From positions 1-27,820 of the forward strand of contig NZ_CAMPHN010000050.1 in the NCBI RefSeq assembly GCF_946885885.1: a stretch of 27,820 nt of DNA. Direction: 5' to 3'. This document shows, piece by piece, positions 14,361-25,104 of this stretch. The notes under the pieces are model-generated. The model saw only the letters and a list, made by a program, of their open reading frames with translations, was not told the origin of the DNA and ran no database searches. Source of the DNA: an uncultured Pseudomonas sp. GTDB lineage: Bacteria > Pseudomonadota > Gammaproteobacteria > Pseudomonadales > Pseudomonadaceae. Position 1 is the stretch's first letter; the number at the start of each line of letters is the position of its first letter. The translations under genes and the position numbers were made by a program.

Positions 14361-14928
14361 TTCTTAGCCTCCTCAGCTTCCAGCTTCGGCTGCGTCTGCT
14401 GCACAGTAAGCTGGAACACATTGGCTTGATCCACCGCGCCTGCCGTAACCGATTTTACCTCTGTGAGATTTGGCGAAGTCAGCCAATCGGACGCATCCAG
14501 ATTACGCATTAAGTTGGATACTCGATTATTTGACTCGGCCGCACCGACTATAGAAATACTCTTCCCCTTCATTTTTAGCGCGGTGAAATAGACGCCATCC
14601 GGCAAAGTCCTCACTAACTGATCGAAGACCCGACCGATGATCGGGCGGTTACCCTGCAAATCCTGGATGATTTTCATCCGTTCAATCAATTGTTCACGCC
14701 GGGTTTTCAGCTCACTGATTTCCTTGATACGAGCATCCAGCACCGCAATTTCTTTTTTTATAAATGCGTTGCGTGCGTTTTGTCGTTCAATGGCGCCATT
14801 CAAGTATTGGTCACCCAAAAACACTACGCCAGCAGCGACTATCAAGACGCCCGCGAGCGCAACCAAAAAGCGCTGTTTGCGCTCCTCGCGTAGCTGCTCG
14901 CGCCAAGGAAGAAGGTTAATCCGCGCCA

Positions 14929-14929
<1 letters not shown>
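14357..14929 (-). CDS. pilN: Type IV pilus alignment protein PilN
   Basis: PilN is a bitopic inner-membrane protein that links cytoplasmic PilM to periplasmic PilO. The N-terminal motif INLLPWR (residues 4-10) is the conserved peptide that docks into a groove of PilM. One membrane segment lies at about 21-39, followed by a charged coiled coil (about 45-95) and a ferredoxin-like periplasmic domain. Length is 190 residues. The ATG overlaps the pilM stop codon by one base (TAATG), and its end overlaps pilO, so the genes are tightly coupled. Confidence 0.95.
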
Positions 14930-16020
<1,091 letters not shown>

Positions 16021-16045
16021 TTACGGACTATTTATGTTTTTTCAC

Positions 16046-16074
16046 ATTAAATAACAGTCTTGACAGAAGCGCAA
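16046..16074 (-). promoter_or_regulatory. Promoter candidate for the pilMNOPQ operon
   Basis: On the minus strand TTGCGC (16069-16074) and TTTAAT (16046-16051) are 17 bases apart, acceptable -35 and -10 hexamers for a sigma-70 promoter. This would give a leader of about 45 bases before the pilM GTG. The area is AT-rich, so other pairings are possible. Confidence 0.45.
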
Positions 16075-16075
16075 A

Positions 16076-16105
16076 TGGCTCCCTGGCAAAAAAACCGCTT
16101 ATAAT
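16076..16105 (+). promoter_or_regulatory. Promoter candidate for ponA
   Basis: A perfect -10 hexamer TATAAT lies at 16100-16105, with only a weak -35 (TGGCTC, 16076-16081) at an 18-base spacing. A perfect TTGACA at 16060-16065 is 34 bases away, too far to pair with it. The leader to the ponA ATG would be about 65 bases. Confidence 0.45.
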
Positions 16106-16177
16106 GTGAACAGTTTTCCCCTTTTTACCTTCTCTTCCTTTTAACTCATTCTTTTTTCTGGAAATCCTAAAATCTTG

Positions 16178-18598
16178 ATGCGTTTGCTAAAGCTTTTTTG
16201 CTGGTCGGGTGTCGCCATTTTTTGTGGGCTGCTACTCAGTTTAAGCGGGGCCTTTCTTTATCTTAGCCCTAGCCTGCCATCCGTCGAATCCTTGCGCAGT
16301 ATTCAGCTGCAAATCCCCCTGAGGGTCTACAGCAACGATGCCAAGCTGATCGCAGAATTCGGCGAGATGCGCCGCTCGCCAATCGACTTTGCGGACATCC
16401 CCCCCGACTTCATCAGCGCACTGCTTTCCGCCGAAGACGACAATTTTGCAAACCATTATGGCGTCGACGTGACCAGCCTGCTGCGCGCTGCCACGCAAAT
16501 ATTGCGAAGCGGGCAGATTCAAACCGGCGGCAGCACCATCACCATGCAGGTGGCGAAGAATTTCTTCCTTACCAGCGAGCGAAGCTTTTCGCGCAAGATC
16601 AACGAGATCCTGCTCGCCCTGCAGATAGAGCGTGAGCTGAGCAAGAATGAGATCCTCGAGCTGTACGTCAACAAAATTTATCTGGGCCATCGCGCTTATG
16701 GCATCGAGGCTGCCGCCCAGGTGTATTACGGCAAGTCCATCAGCGAACTCAGTTTGGCACAGCTGGCGATGATTGCCGGCTTGCCCAAGGCCCCTTCACG
16801 CTTCAACCCACTGACCAATCCCGAGCGCGCCAAAGCCCGCCGCGACTGGATTCTTGGTCGCATGCACCGGCTTGGGCGCATCGATCAACAGCGCTATGAA
16901 AGCGCCTTGGCCGAACCCAATAGTGCCAGCTACCACGGTCCAAGCCCCGAACTCGCTGCGCCCTATGTCGCGGAGATGGCCCGCGCAGAAATGGTCGGGC
17001 GCTATGGCAGCGATGCGTATACGGAAGGATTCAATGTTTTCACCACCGTACCCAGCGATTTGCAACGCGCAGCCAATACGGCCGTGCGCGACGGTTTGAT
17101 CGCCTACGATCAACGACACGGCTATCGCGGACCGGAGAGCAGACTGCCGGGGATGACCCAAGAAACCTGGCTGGCCGAGTTGGCGAAACATACGTCGCTG
17201 GGCGGACTGGAACCGGCGATCGTGACGCAAGTGGAGAAGAGCGGAATTCTCGTGCTCCTGCGTGACGGCAAGGAAGAGGCCATTGCCTGGGACAACATGA
17301 AATGGGCTCGCCCGTTCCTCAATACCAACAGCCTTGGTCCGCGCCCGCAGCAACCTGCAGATGTCGCCCAAGTCGGCGACCTGGTGCGCATCCGCCGCCT
17401 AGAAGACGGTAGCCTGCACTTCAGCCAATTACCGCTGGCGCAGAGCGCACTGATTTCTCTCGACCCGCACACGGGCGCGATCCGCGCACTGGTGGGCGGT
17501 TTCTCGTTCGAGCAGAGCAACTACAACCGCGCCATTCAGGCTAAACGCCAGCCCGGCTCCAGTTTCAAGCCCTTCGTTTACAGCGCCGCGCTGGATAGCG
17601 GCTATACCGCCGCCAGCCTGGTTAACGATGCGCCCATCGTTTTCCAGGAGGCGGGCATGAGCGAGGCCTGGCGCCCGAAGAACGACAACAACACCTTCCT
17701 GGGCCCAATCCGCCTGCGCGAAGCACTGTACAGGTCGCGCAACCTGGTATCGATTCGCCTGCTACAGGCATTGGGTATCGATTACACAGTCGATTACGTC
17801 AGCCACTTCGGTTTCAACAAGCAGGAACTACCACACAATCTTTCCCTGGCCCTCGGCACGGCAAATCTGACGCCCATGGAGATCGCCACGGGCTGGACCG
17901 TATTCGCCAACGGCGGCTACAAAACCCAGCCCTATCTGATCGAGCGCATCGACAACCGACATGGCGAAACCCTGTATATCGCCAATCCACCTAGTACTCC
18001 CAAAGCCGCAAAAGCATCTGTCGCGCCCCCCGAAAGCGATATCGCCAGCGAGACAAGCGCACCGGCGGTGCCCACGGACGAACCTGTAGCAGCGCCACGC
18101 ATTATCGATGAGCGCACGGCCTATATCATGACCAGCATGCTGCAGGACGTGATCAAGCGCGGCACCGGCAGACGCGCACTGGCCATGGGCCGTGACGACT
18201 TGGCAGGCAAGACCGGCACCACCAACGAGTCGAAGGACAGCTGGTTCTCCGGTTACAACGGCGATTACGTCACCACGGTCTGGGCCGGTTTCGACCAGCC
18301 GGAAAGCCTGGGTCGCAACGAATACGGCGGCACCGTCGCCCTGCCGATCTGGATGAGCTACATGAGTGCAGCCCTGAAAGACCGGCCGAGCCACCTGCCC
18401 GCCGAGCCGGAAGGTATTTTGACCCTGCGTATCGACCCCTATAGCGGCCGCGCCGCCTTGCCGGGAACGCCGGATGCCTACTTCGAACTGTTCAAAAGCG
18501 AAGATTCGCCGCCACCGATGAGCGAGCTCGACCCCACCCTCGGTATTCCAGGCAGCCCTCTACCGGCCGACGAGGTGGCCCCTATCGATCTGTTCTAG
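16178..18598 (+). CDS. ponA: Penicillin-binding protein 1A (glycosyltransferase/transpeptidase)
   Basis: PonA (also mrcA) is a class A penicillin-binding protein that polymerises lipid II into glycan strands and cross-links them in the periplasm. The 806-residue product has a membrane anchor (about 7-29), a GT51 domain with catalytic E86 in SAEDDNFANHYG and the motif GGSTITMQVAKN (117-128), an OB-like insert (about 320-420), and a transpeptidase domain with S461-S-F-K464, S520-R-N and K678-T-G. I start at ATG 16178, since the TTG one codon before is less likely. The ribosome site is weak. It is divergent from pilM, which fits the known chromosomal pairing in Pseudomonas, and ends in a terminator shared with the malic enzyme gene. 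Confidence 0.97.
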   Translation: MRLLKLFCWSGVAIFCGLLLSLSGAFLYLSPSLPSVESLRSIQLQIPLRVYSNDAKLIAEFGEMRRSPIDFADIPPDFISALLSAEDDNFANHYGVDVTSLLRAATQILRSGQIQTGGSTITMQVAKNFFLTSERSFSRKINEILLALQIERELSKNEILELYVNKIYLGHRAYGIEAAAQVYYGKSISELSLAQLAMIAGLPKAPSRFNPLTNPERAKARRDWILGRMHRLGRIDQQRYESALAEPNSASYHGPSPELAAPYVAEMARAEMVGRYGSDAYTEGFNVFTTVPSDLQRAANTAVRDGLIAYDQRHGYRGPESRLPGMTQETWLAELAKHTSLGGLEPAIVTQVEKSGILVLLRDGKEEAIAWDNMKWARPFLNTNSLGPRPQQPADVAQVGDLVRIRRLEDGSLHFSQLPLAQSALISLDPHTGAIRALVGGFSFEQSNYNRAIQAKRQPGSSFKPFVYSAALDSGYTAASLVNDAPIVFQEAGMSEAWRPKNDNNTFLGPIRLREALYRSRNLVSIRLLQALGIDYTVDYVSHFGFNKQELPHNLSLALGTANLTPMEIATGWTVFANGGYKTQPYLIERIDNRHGETLYIANPPSTPKAAKASVAPPESDIASETSAPAVPTDEPVAAPRIIDERTAYIMTSMLQDVIKRGTGRRALAMGRDDLAGKTGTTNESKDSWFSGYNGDYVTTVWAGFDQPESLGRNEYGGTVALPIWMSYMSAALKDRPSHLPAEPEGILTLRIDPYSGRAALPGTPDAYFELFKSEDSPPPMSELDPTLGIPGSPLPADEVAPIDLF

Positions 18599-18665
18599 CA
18601 AGAGCCGCAAGCCGCCTGCACGACGGGCAGATCGAAACCGCACAAGTTGAATCCGGCTCCAATAA

Positions 18666-18687
18666 AAAACCCGCCGAAGCGGGTTTT
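18666..18687. terminator. Bidirectional intrinsic terminator between ponA and the malic enzyme gene
   Basis: AAAACCCGC (18666-18674) and GCGGGTTTT (18679-18687) form a perfect 9-bp stem with a CGAA loop. There are A/T tracts on both sides, and the genes converge here, so it can end both transcripts. Confidence 0.9.
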
Positions 18688-18708
18688 CTATTGCTTGCGA
18701 ACAGCGGC

Positions 18709-19977
18709 TTAGCCGTTAAACACGTCATCCACCGACTGCAGCGGGTAGTGCTTGGGATAAGGCAGGGTCGCCACGCCGCTTTCGATGGCCGCCTTGGCTA
18801 CCGCATCGCAGACGACGGTGATCAGGCGTGGGTCCATCGGCTTCGGAATGATGTACTCGCGGCCGAATTCCAGAGCGATACCGCCATAGGCATCGCAAAC
18901 TTCCTGTGGAACCGGCAGTTTGGCCAGATCGCGCAGGGCCAACGCGGCGGCGATCTTCATTTCTTCGTTGATGCGGGTCGCACGAACGTCCAGCGCACCG
19001 CGGAAGATGAAGGGGAAGCCGAGCACGTTGTTGACCTGGTTCGGGTAATCCGAGCGGCCGGTTGCCATGATCACATCGTTGCGCGCGGCATGCGCCAGTT
19101 CCGGTTTGATTTCCGGATCCGGGTTGGAGCAGGCGAAGACGATAGGCGACGGCGCCATACGCATCAGATCTTCCTGGCTGAGCAGGTTGGCACCGGAGAG
19201 ACCAACGAACACATCGGCACCGTCCAGCGCGTCGGACAGGGTGCGCTTAGGGGTTTCGTGGGCGAAAACGGCTTTGTACTGGTTCAGATCGTCACGCCCG
19301 GAGTGGATCACACCCTTACGGTCGATCATGTAGATGTTCTCGACCTTGGCACCCATGCTGACCAGCAGCTTCATGCAGGAAATGGCCGCAGCGCCGGCGC
19401 CAAGGCAGACGATTTGCGCTTCCGGCAGGGTCTTACCGGCGATTTCCAGGGCGTTGATCATACCGGCGGCGGTGACGATGGCGGTGCCATGCTGATCATC
19501 GTGGAAGACCGGAATATCGCACTGCTCGATCAGGGTGCGCTCGATCTCGAAGCACTCGGGCGCCTTGATGTCTTCCAGGTTGATACCGCCGAAGGTGATG
19601 GAGATGCGGCGCACGGTATCGATAAAGGCCTGCGGGCTTTCGGACTCGACTTCGATATCGAACACGTCGATGCCGGCGAAGCGCTTGAACAACACGCCTT
19701 TACCTTCCATGACCGGCTTGGAGGCCAGCGGGCCGAGGTCGCCAAGACCCAGAATCGCAGTACCGTCGGAAATAACTGCCACCAGGTTGCCCTTGCCGGT
19801 GTAGCGGTACGCCAACTCCGGATCACGCGCGATTTCACGCACAGGTTCAGCGACACCCGGGCTATATGCCAGCGACAGGTCGCGAGCGGTTGCGGTGGGT
19901 TTGGTTAGCTCGACACTCAGCTTACCCGGACGGGGATTGGCGTGATATTCGAGAGCGGCTGTTTTCAGATCAGACAT
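18709..19977 (-). CDS. NAD(P)-dependent malic enzyme, short form
   Basis: Malic enzyme decarboxylates malate to pyruvate with reduction of NADP (or NAD), linking the TCA cycle to pyruvate and supplying reducing power. The 422-residue product has the malic N-domain with Y38 in SLAYSPGVAEP and K93 in EGKGVLFKRF, the metal-site motif FHDDQHGTA (158-166), and a nucleotide-binding GAGAAA (193-198). It lacks the phosphotransacetylase-like C-terminal domain of E. coli MaeB and so resembles only the malic part of that protein. The ATG at 19977 (MSDLKTAALEYH) is preferred; the open frame upstream codes through the promoter region. Cofactor choice cannot be read safely from sequence. A promoter candidate lies at 20019-20048. 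Confidence 0.93.
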   Translation of the reverse strand: MSDLKTAALEYHANPRPGKLSVELTKPTATARDLSLAYSPGVAEPVREIARDPELAYRYTGKGNLVAVISDGTAILGLGDLGPLASKPVMEGKGVLFKRFAGIDVFDIEVESESPQAFIDTVRRISITFGGINLEDIKAPECFEIERTLIEQCDIPVFHDDQHGTAIVTAAGMINALEIAGKTLPEAQIVCLGAGAAAISCMKLLVSMGAKVENIYMIDRKGVIHSGRDDLNQYKAVFAHETPKRTLSDALDGADVFVGLSGANLLSQEDLMRMAPSPIVFACSNPDPEIKPELAHAARNDVIMATGRSDYPNQVNNVLGFPFIFRGALDVRATRINEEMKIAAALALRDLAKLPVPQEVCDAYGGIALEFGREYIIPKPMDPRLITVVCDAVAKAAIESGVATLPYPKHYPLQSVDDVFNG

Positions 19978-20018
19978 AGTGGCATTTCCGCTTTGGGCTG
20001 TTGACAGGCAGGCGGCCG

Positions 20019-20048
20019 AGGATACGCAAGTTGCATACAGCTGCACAA
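20019..20048 (-). promoter_or_regulatory. Promoter candidate for the malic enzyme gene
   Basis: On the minus strand TTGTGC (20043-20048) and TATCCT (20019-20024) are 18 bases apart, a fair sigma-70 match. The site lies in the 100-base gap between the M48 protease stop codon and the malic enzyme ATG. Confidence 0.4.
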
Positions 20049-20077
20049 GACTGACGCATGCGCCCGGAAGGGCAGGT

Positions 20078-21514
20078 TCAACGCACGACTTTCAACCAGT
20101 CGCCAGGTTTCGGCTCGCCAGTGGGGTAGAGATTATTCAATAAACGCAAGGTGCCGAGCGCATCGCCCGGCAGCTTGCTCTGCTTGGCCAGCGCCGCCAT
20201 GCTTTGGCCTGGCCGGGCTTGGATCAGATGGATGCGCAGCGGTTCGGCGAGTTTACGCTCGGCCGCGGTAAGCGGGCGTAGACTCTTGATTACCGCCAGG
20301 AATCGCTCATCCTGCGCTTCCAGCGAGCCCCTCCCCCGCACCGCCGCAACGAACAAATAATCCCGCGCGCCATGCCGGAGAACCGCCACGCGCCTGGCCG
20401 CCTGACCGCCGATCACCGCGCTATAGCCGTGCAACCCGGCCTGCCGCAGCTCGACGCCATCGATCAAACGCTGACCACCGACGCGTTGGTGCAGGAGCTG
20501 TTCGGGCGAAAGGTTCTGCGGATTGGCTTCCAGGGTCATGGCGATAAAGGCCTGCTGATCGGCGGTATGCCCGATCAAGGTGTCAGGCCGATTGAGAATG
20601 TTCCAGCCGTCCGGAAACGCCAGGGTGAAATTCAAGGGCGCATGATAGAAGCGCTGCCCCCGGCGCACGCCGGTCTCGGCCGAATCGCCGAACGGCAACC
20701 CTTCGAGGCGCTTGAGAAACGCCTGGCGATTGACCTCCTGCTGCCCGGTCGCCAGAGCTCGCGCGGGGCCCAATACCTGCTGCAGGCGCCTGTCGTTATC
20801 CGGATGGGTGTCGAACAGGCCGTGATAGCCGCCAGCTGGCTGTTTTTCTCCACGTTTGCCGGCCTGATCGCGGGCGAACACCTCTTGATTCTTCAGCACC
20901 CTGACCACTTCGATCATCGCCTGCGGGTCATAGCCGCTACGCGCCAGGTATTGGGCGCCGAGACCGTCTGCCTCCAGCTCCATGTCGCGGCCGTAACCGC
21001 GCACGACGGCACTACCCAGCACATTGGTCAAGTCGCCGGCCGCGCCGACCCCGGTGCCGATGGCCACCGCCTGGCCGAGAATTCCCCAGGCGCTCGCCTG
21101 GCTTTGCTGTTGCACGCTGTGCCGCGCGGTCACATGCCCCACTTCGTGGCCGAGCACGGCGGCCAGCTCCGCCTCGGAGCTGAGGTAGGCGAGCAATCCA
21201 CGATGGATATAGATGTAACCGCCGGGCAAGGCGAAGGCGTTGATATCGGGGCTATCGACCACCGTGAATTGGTAGGCGAGCCGATTGCGGTGGCTGTTCT
21301 TCGCCACCCGTTCGCCGACCTGCTGCACATAAGCCTGCAGCTTTTCGTCAGCGTAACGCGGATGCTGTTTGAGGATTTCCTGGTTATAACGCCGACCGAG
21401 ATCGAGCTCCTGCGGCTCGCTCATCATCACGAAATCGGTGCGCCCGGTTGCCGGGTTGACCGCACAGCCCGCCAGCTGCCCCAGCATTAACAGCAGCACC
21501 AGCGCGCGAATCAT
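20078..21514 (-). CDS. M48 family metalloprotease lipoprotein with C-terminal LysM-like region
   Basis: The predicted periplasmic, membrane-anchored zinc protease of 478 residues is related to the BepA/LoiP group of outer-membrane quality-control proteases. The lipoprotein signal ends in LAGC with C17. The zinc motif HEVGH is at 123-127 and the third ligand is probably E181 in ELEADGLGAQYL. Residues 290-400 form an uncharacterised domain, and the last 50 residues (from about IHLIQARPGQSMAALAKQ to GDWLKVV) look like a LysM glycan-binding repeat. The ATG overlaps the stop codon of the nuclease gene upstream as ATGA, so the two are likely cotranslated. Enzyme class is clear; the substrate is unknown. 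Confidence 0.9.
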   Translation of the reverse strand: MIRALVLLLMLGQLAGCAVNPATGRTDFVMMSEPQELDLGRRYNQEILKQHPRYADEKLQAYVQQVGERVAKNSHRNRLAYQFTVVDSPDINAFALPGGYIYIHRGLLAYLSSEAELAAVLGHEVGHVTARHSVQQQSQASAWGILGQAVAIGTGVGAAGDLTNVLGSAVVRGYGRDMELEADGLGAQYLARSGYDPQAMIEVVRVLKNQEVFARDQAGKRGEKQPAGGYHGLFDTHPDNDRRLQQVLGPARALATGQQEVNRQAFLKRLEGLPFGDSAETGVRRGQRFYHAPLNFTLAFPDGWNILNRPDTLIGHTADQQAFIAMTLEANPQNLSPEQLLHQRVGGQRLIDGVELRQAGLHGYSAVIGGQAARRVAVLRHGARDYLFVAAVRGRGSLEAQDERFLAVIKSLRPLTAAERKLAEPLRIHLIQARPGQSMAALAKQSKLPGDALGTLRLLNNLYPTGEPKPGDWLKVVR

Positions 21515-22311
21515 GGCAGCACCTCGAGCATCGCCTTATCGGTCAACGGCAGCATCCAACGCGCTTGCCGCGCCTTCAGACCGCCGCGCTTGGCGCGGTC
21601 GACCACCCAGCCACGGGCCTCGACCCTGCGCCCCGCAAGCCCCTGCAGTTGGTGCATATCGAAGTGATCGAACAACTCCTCGCGCACCTGCAACACCAGA
21701 GCGTCGCCCATTTCCAGCCAAACGCCACCCCGATTGCGTTCGACGCGCATCACTTCGCCGCGGATCAGAGCGAAACCGCCGCGACGCAGCTGCCCGGGCG
21801 TCTGCACCTGCGCCTGCCGCCATAACCCGAGACGCGCCTGCCGCGCGCTGTGTTCGGCCGCTTTCTGACAATCGACCAAGGCCAGATTGGGCGCGACCGC
21901 CAGCCAGTAACCCAGGCCCTCGGCCAGCAGTTGGGCCTCGAGGTTGCGGCCACGCGAATCGTACGCATGGGCCAATGTCCGACCGTAATGGTCTTTAGCC
22001 TGGCTGCCCGCTTGCAGCCTGACACGCCCATCGCTGGCCGCCACCAGCGCCTGCAAACGCCGGCGGGCCGTCTCGGCGAACGGCTCGGCGGAACGGCTTC
22101 GCCGAGCCAATTCAGGGCTGTTCAAGCCGATCAGACGCACACTGCGTCCATCGACCAAGCGCAACGTATCGCCATCCACCACCCGTTGCACCTTGACGTT
22201 CGGCAGCCCATCCGGCATCTGGCAGAACGCCTGGGCCTGAAGGGAGCAAAGCGCAAAAACGAAAAAGGCGCCCACCAGGGACGCCTTTTTCAGTAGCGTG
22301 GAATAACCCAT
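21511..22311 (-). CDS. Thermonuclease-like (SNase family) exported protein
   Basis: The secreted or periplasmic protein of 266 residues has a staphylococcal-nuclease fold. After a signal peptide (KK near residue 8, hydrophobic 11-23, likely cut near QA-F), the nuclease domain spans about 40-145. The Ca2+ and catalytic positions are seen as D46-G-D48, R59, E67 and R111, but the usual second calcium aspartate (RLxxxDxPE) is N64 here. A basic C-terminal extension of about 110 residues is not assigned. I chose ATG 22311; the upstream TTG is less likely. The first codons form the hairpin of the rpmE terminator. It overlaps the M48 protease gene by four bases. DNA or RNA hydrolysis is inferred from the fold only. 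Confidence 0.88.
   Translation of the reverse strand: MGYSTLLKKASLVGAFFVFALCSLQAQAFCQMPDGLPNVKVQRVVDGDTLRLVDGRSVRLIGLNSPELARRSRSAEPFAETARRRLQALVAASDGRVRLQAGSQAKDHYGRTLAHAYDSRGRNLEAQLLAEGLGYWLAVAPNLALVDCQKAAEHSARQARLGLWRQAQVQTPGQLRRGGFALIRGEVMRVERNRGGVWLEMGDALVLQVREELFDHFDMHQLQGLAGRRVEARGWVVDRAKRGGLKARQARWMLPLTDKAMLEVLP
22262..22290 (-). terminator. Intrinsic terminator of rpmE inside the nuclease signal-peptide codons
   Basis: AAAAAGGCG (22262-22270) and CGCCTTTTT (22282-22290) pair perfectly. The inner CCC and GGG extend the stem with a single bulged base, leaving a four-base loop. On the minus strand it ends in TTTTTCGTTTTTG. It begins about 48 bases after the rpmE stop and lies within codons 7-17 of the next gene. 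Confidence 0.75.
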
Positions 22312-22337
22312 CGGGCCATCCGTCGCTGCGCGCAAGC

Positions 22338-22553
22338 TTACTGCTTGGCGCCGAACATGCCGAAACGCTGCTTGAAGCGATCGACGCGACCGCCGGTATC
22401 CAGCATCTTCTGCTTACCGGTGTAGAACGGGTGGCACTCGTTGCACACGTCCAGGCTCAGCGGCTTGGCCAGGGTGGAACGGGTTTCGATCACGTTGCCG
22501 CAGCTGCAAGTAGCGGTGATGGCTTCGTAAGTAGGATGGATATCGGCTTTCAT
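22338..22553 (-). CDS. rpmE: 50S ribosomal protein L31, zinc-binding type
   Basis: L31 is a small protein of the large ribosomal subunit at the bridge to the 30S head. The 71-residue product has the usual length and carries four cysteines, C16, C18, C37 and C40, so this is the zinc-binding (C+) form; zinc-poor cells often switch to a cysteine-free paralogue encoded elsewhere. The ATG at 22553 follows GAGGA at good spacing. It is transcribed away from priA with a promoter candidate at 22624-22651 and a strong terminator just downstream. Confidence 0.98.
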   Translation of the reverse strand: MKADIHPTYEAITATCSCGNVIETRSTLAKPLSLDVCNECHPFYTGKQKMLDTGGRVDRFKQRFGMFGAKQ

Positions 22554-22623
22554 GGTGCATTCCTCGGGCTAGCGTGCCGCCACCCAACACTATTGTTGAG
22601 TACCGCACGGAATTAGGCCGCGG

Positions 22624-22651
22624 ATGATACCAGAGTGTCCCAGCGAAGCAA
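22624..22651 (-). promoter_or_regulatory. Promoter candidate for rpmE
   Basis: On the minus strand TTGCTT (22646-22651) and TATCAT (22624-22629) are 16 bases apart, and TGG directly before the -10 makes it an extended -10 element. The leader to the rpmE ATG would be about 63 bases. Confidence 0.6.
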
Positions 22652-22684
22652 GTCGCCCCGCTCGCCGGCCATCGCCCGGCTGCA

Positions 22685-22693
22685 TGCTAAGAT
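22685..22693 (+). promoter_or_regulatory. Extended -10 promoter candidate for priA
   Basis: TGC followed by TAAGAT (22688-22693) fits an extended -10 motif. No recognisable -35 is present at the expected distance. The priA GTG lies about 45 bases downstream. Confidence 0.35.
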
Positions 22694-22737
22694 CGCGCCT
22701 CGTTTACCCCTCGACAGAGCCCAGGAGCTCCCTCCGC

Positions 22738-24957
<2,220 letters not shown>

Positions 24958-25009
24958 GCCGAACGCCAATCGGCATGAGCGTCACGCTTTTACTCACCGC
25001 TTATGACGT

Positions 25010-25036
25010 GCAGCTTGAAGCTGCGGCCGAAGGCCG
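25010..25036. repeat. Small palindromes between priA and argS
   Basis: The stem GCAGC-TTGAA-GCTGC (25010-25024) runs straight into CGGCC-GAA-GGCCG (25024-25036). The first resembles the GCTTGNAGC-type units found upstream of gltD. No T-run follows, so terminator function is uncertain. The remaining part of this 147-base gap shows no clear promoter. Confidence 0.45.
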
Positions 25037-25104
25037 TCGATAATGCCCAATTTTCCACCAGCGCCTTTGCGCGCCGCCGCTGACAACGGCCGACCGAGTA
25101 GATC

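Noticed and set aside
16060..16105. TTGACA at 16060 paired with TATAAT at 16100 as one promoter
   Set aside because: The 34-base spacing is about twice what sigma-70 accepts.
18691..19908. A 405-codon open frame opposite the malic enzyme gene
   Set aside because: It starts within the ponA/malic enzyme terminator area and has shadow-type composition; the malic enzyme is certain.
22624..22737. N-terminal extension of PriA from an upstream ATG
   Set aside because: It would code through the rpmE promoter, while the GTG at 22738 gives the known family length and N-terminus.
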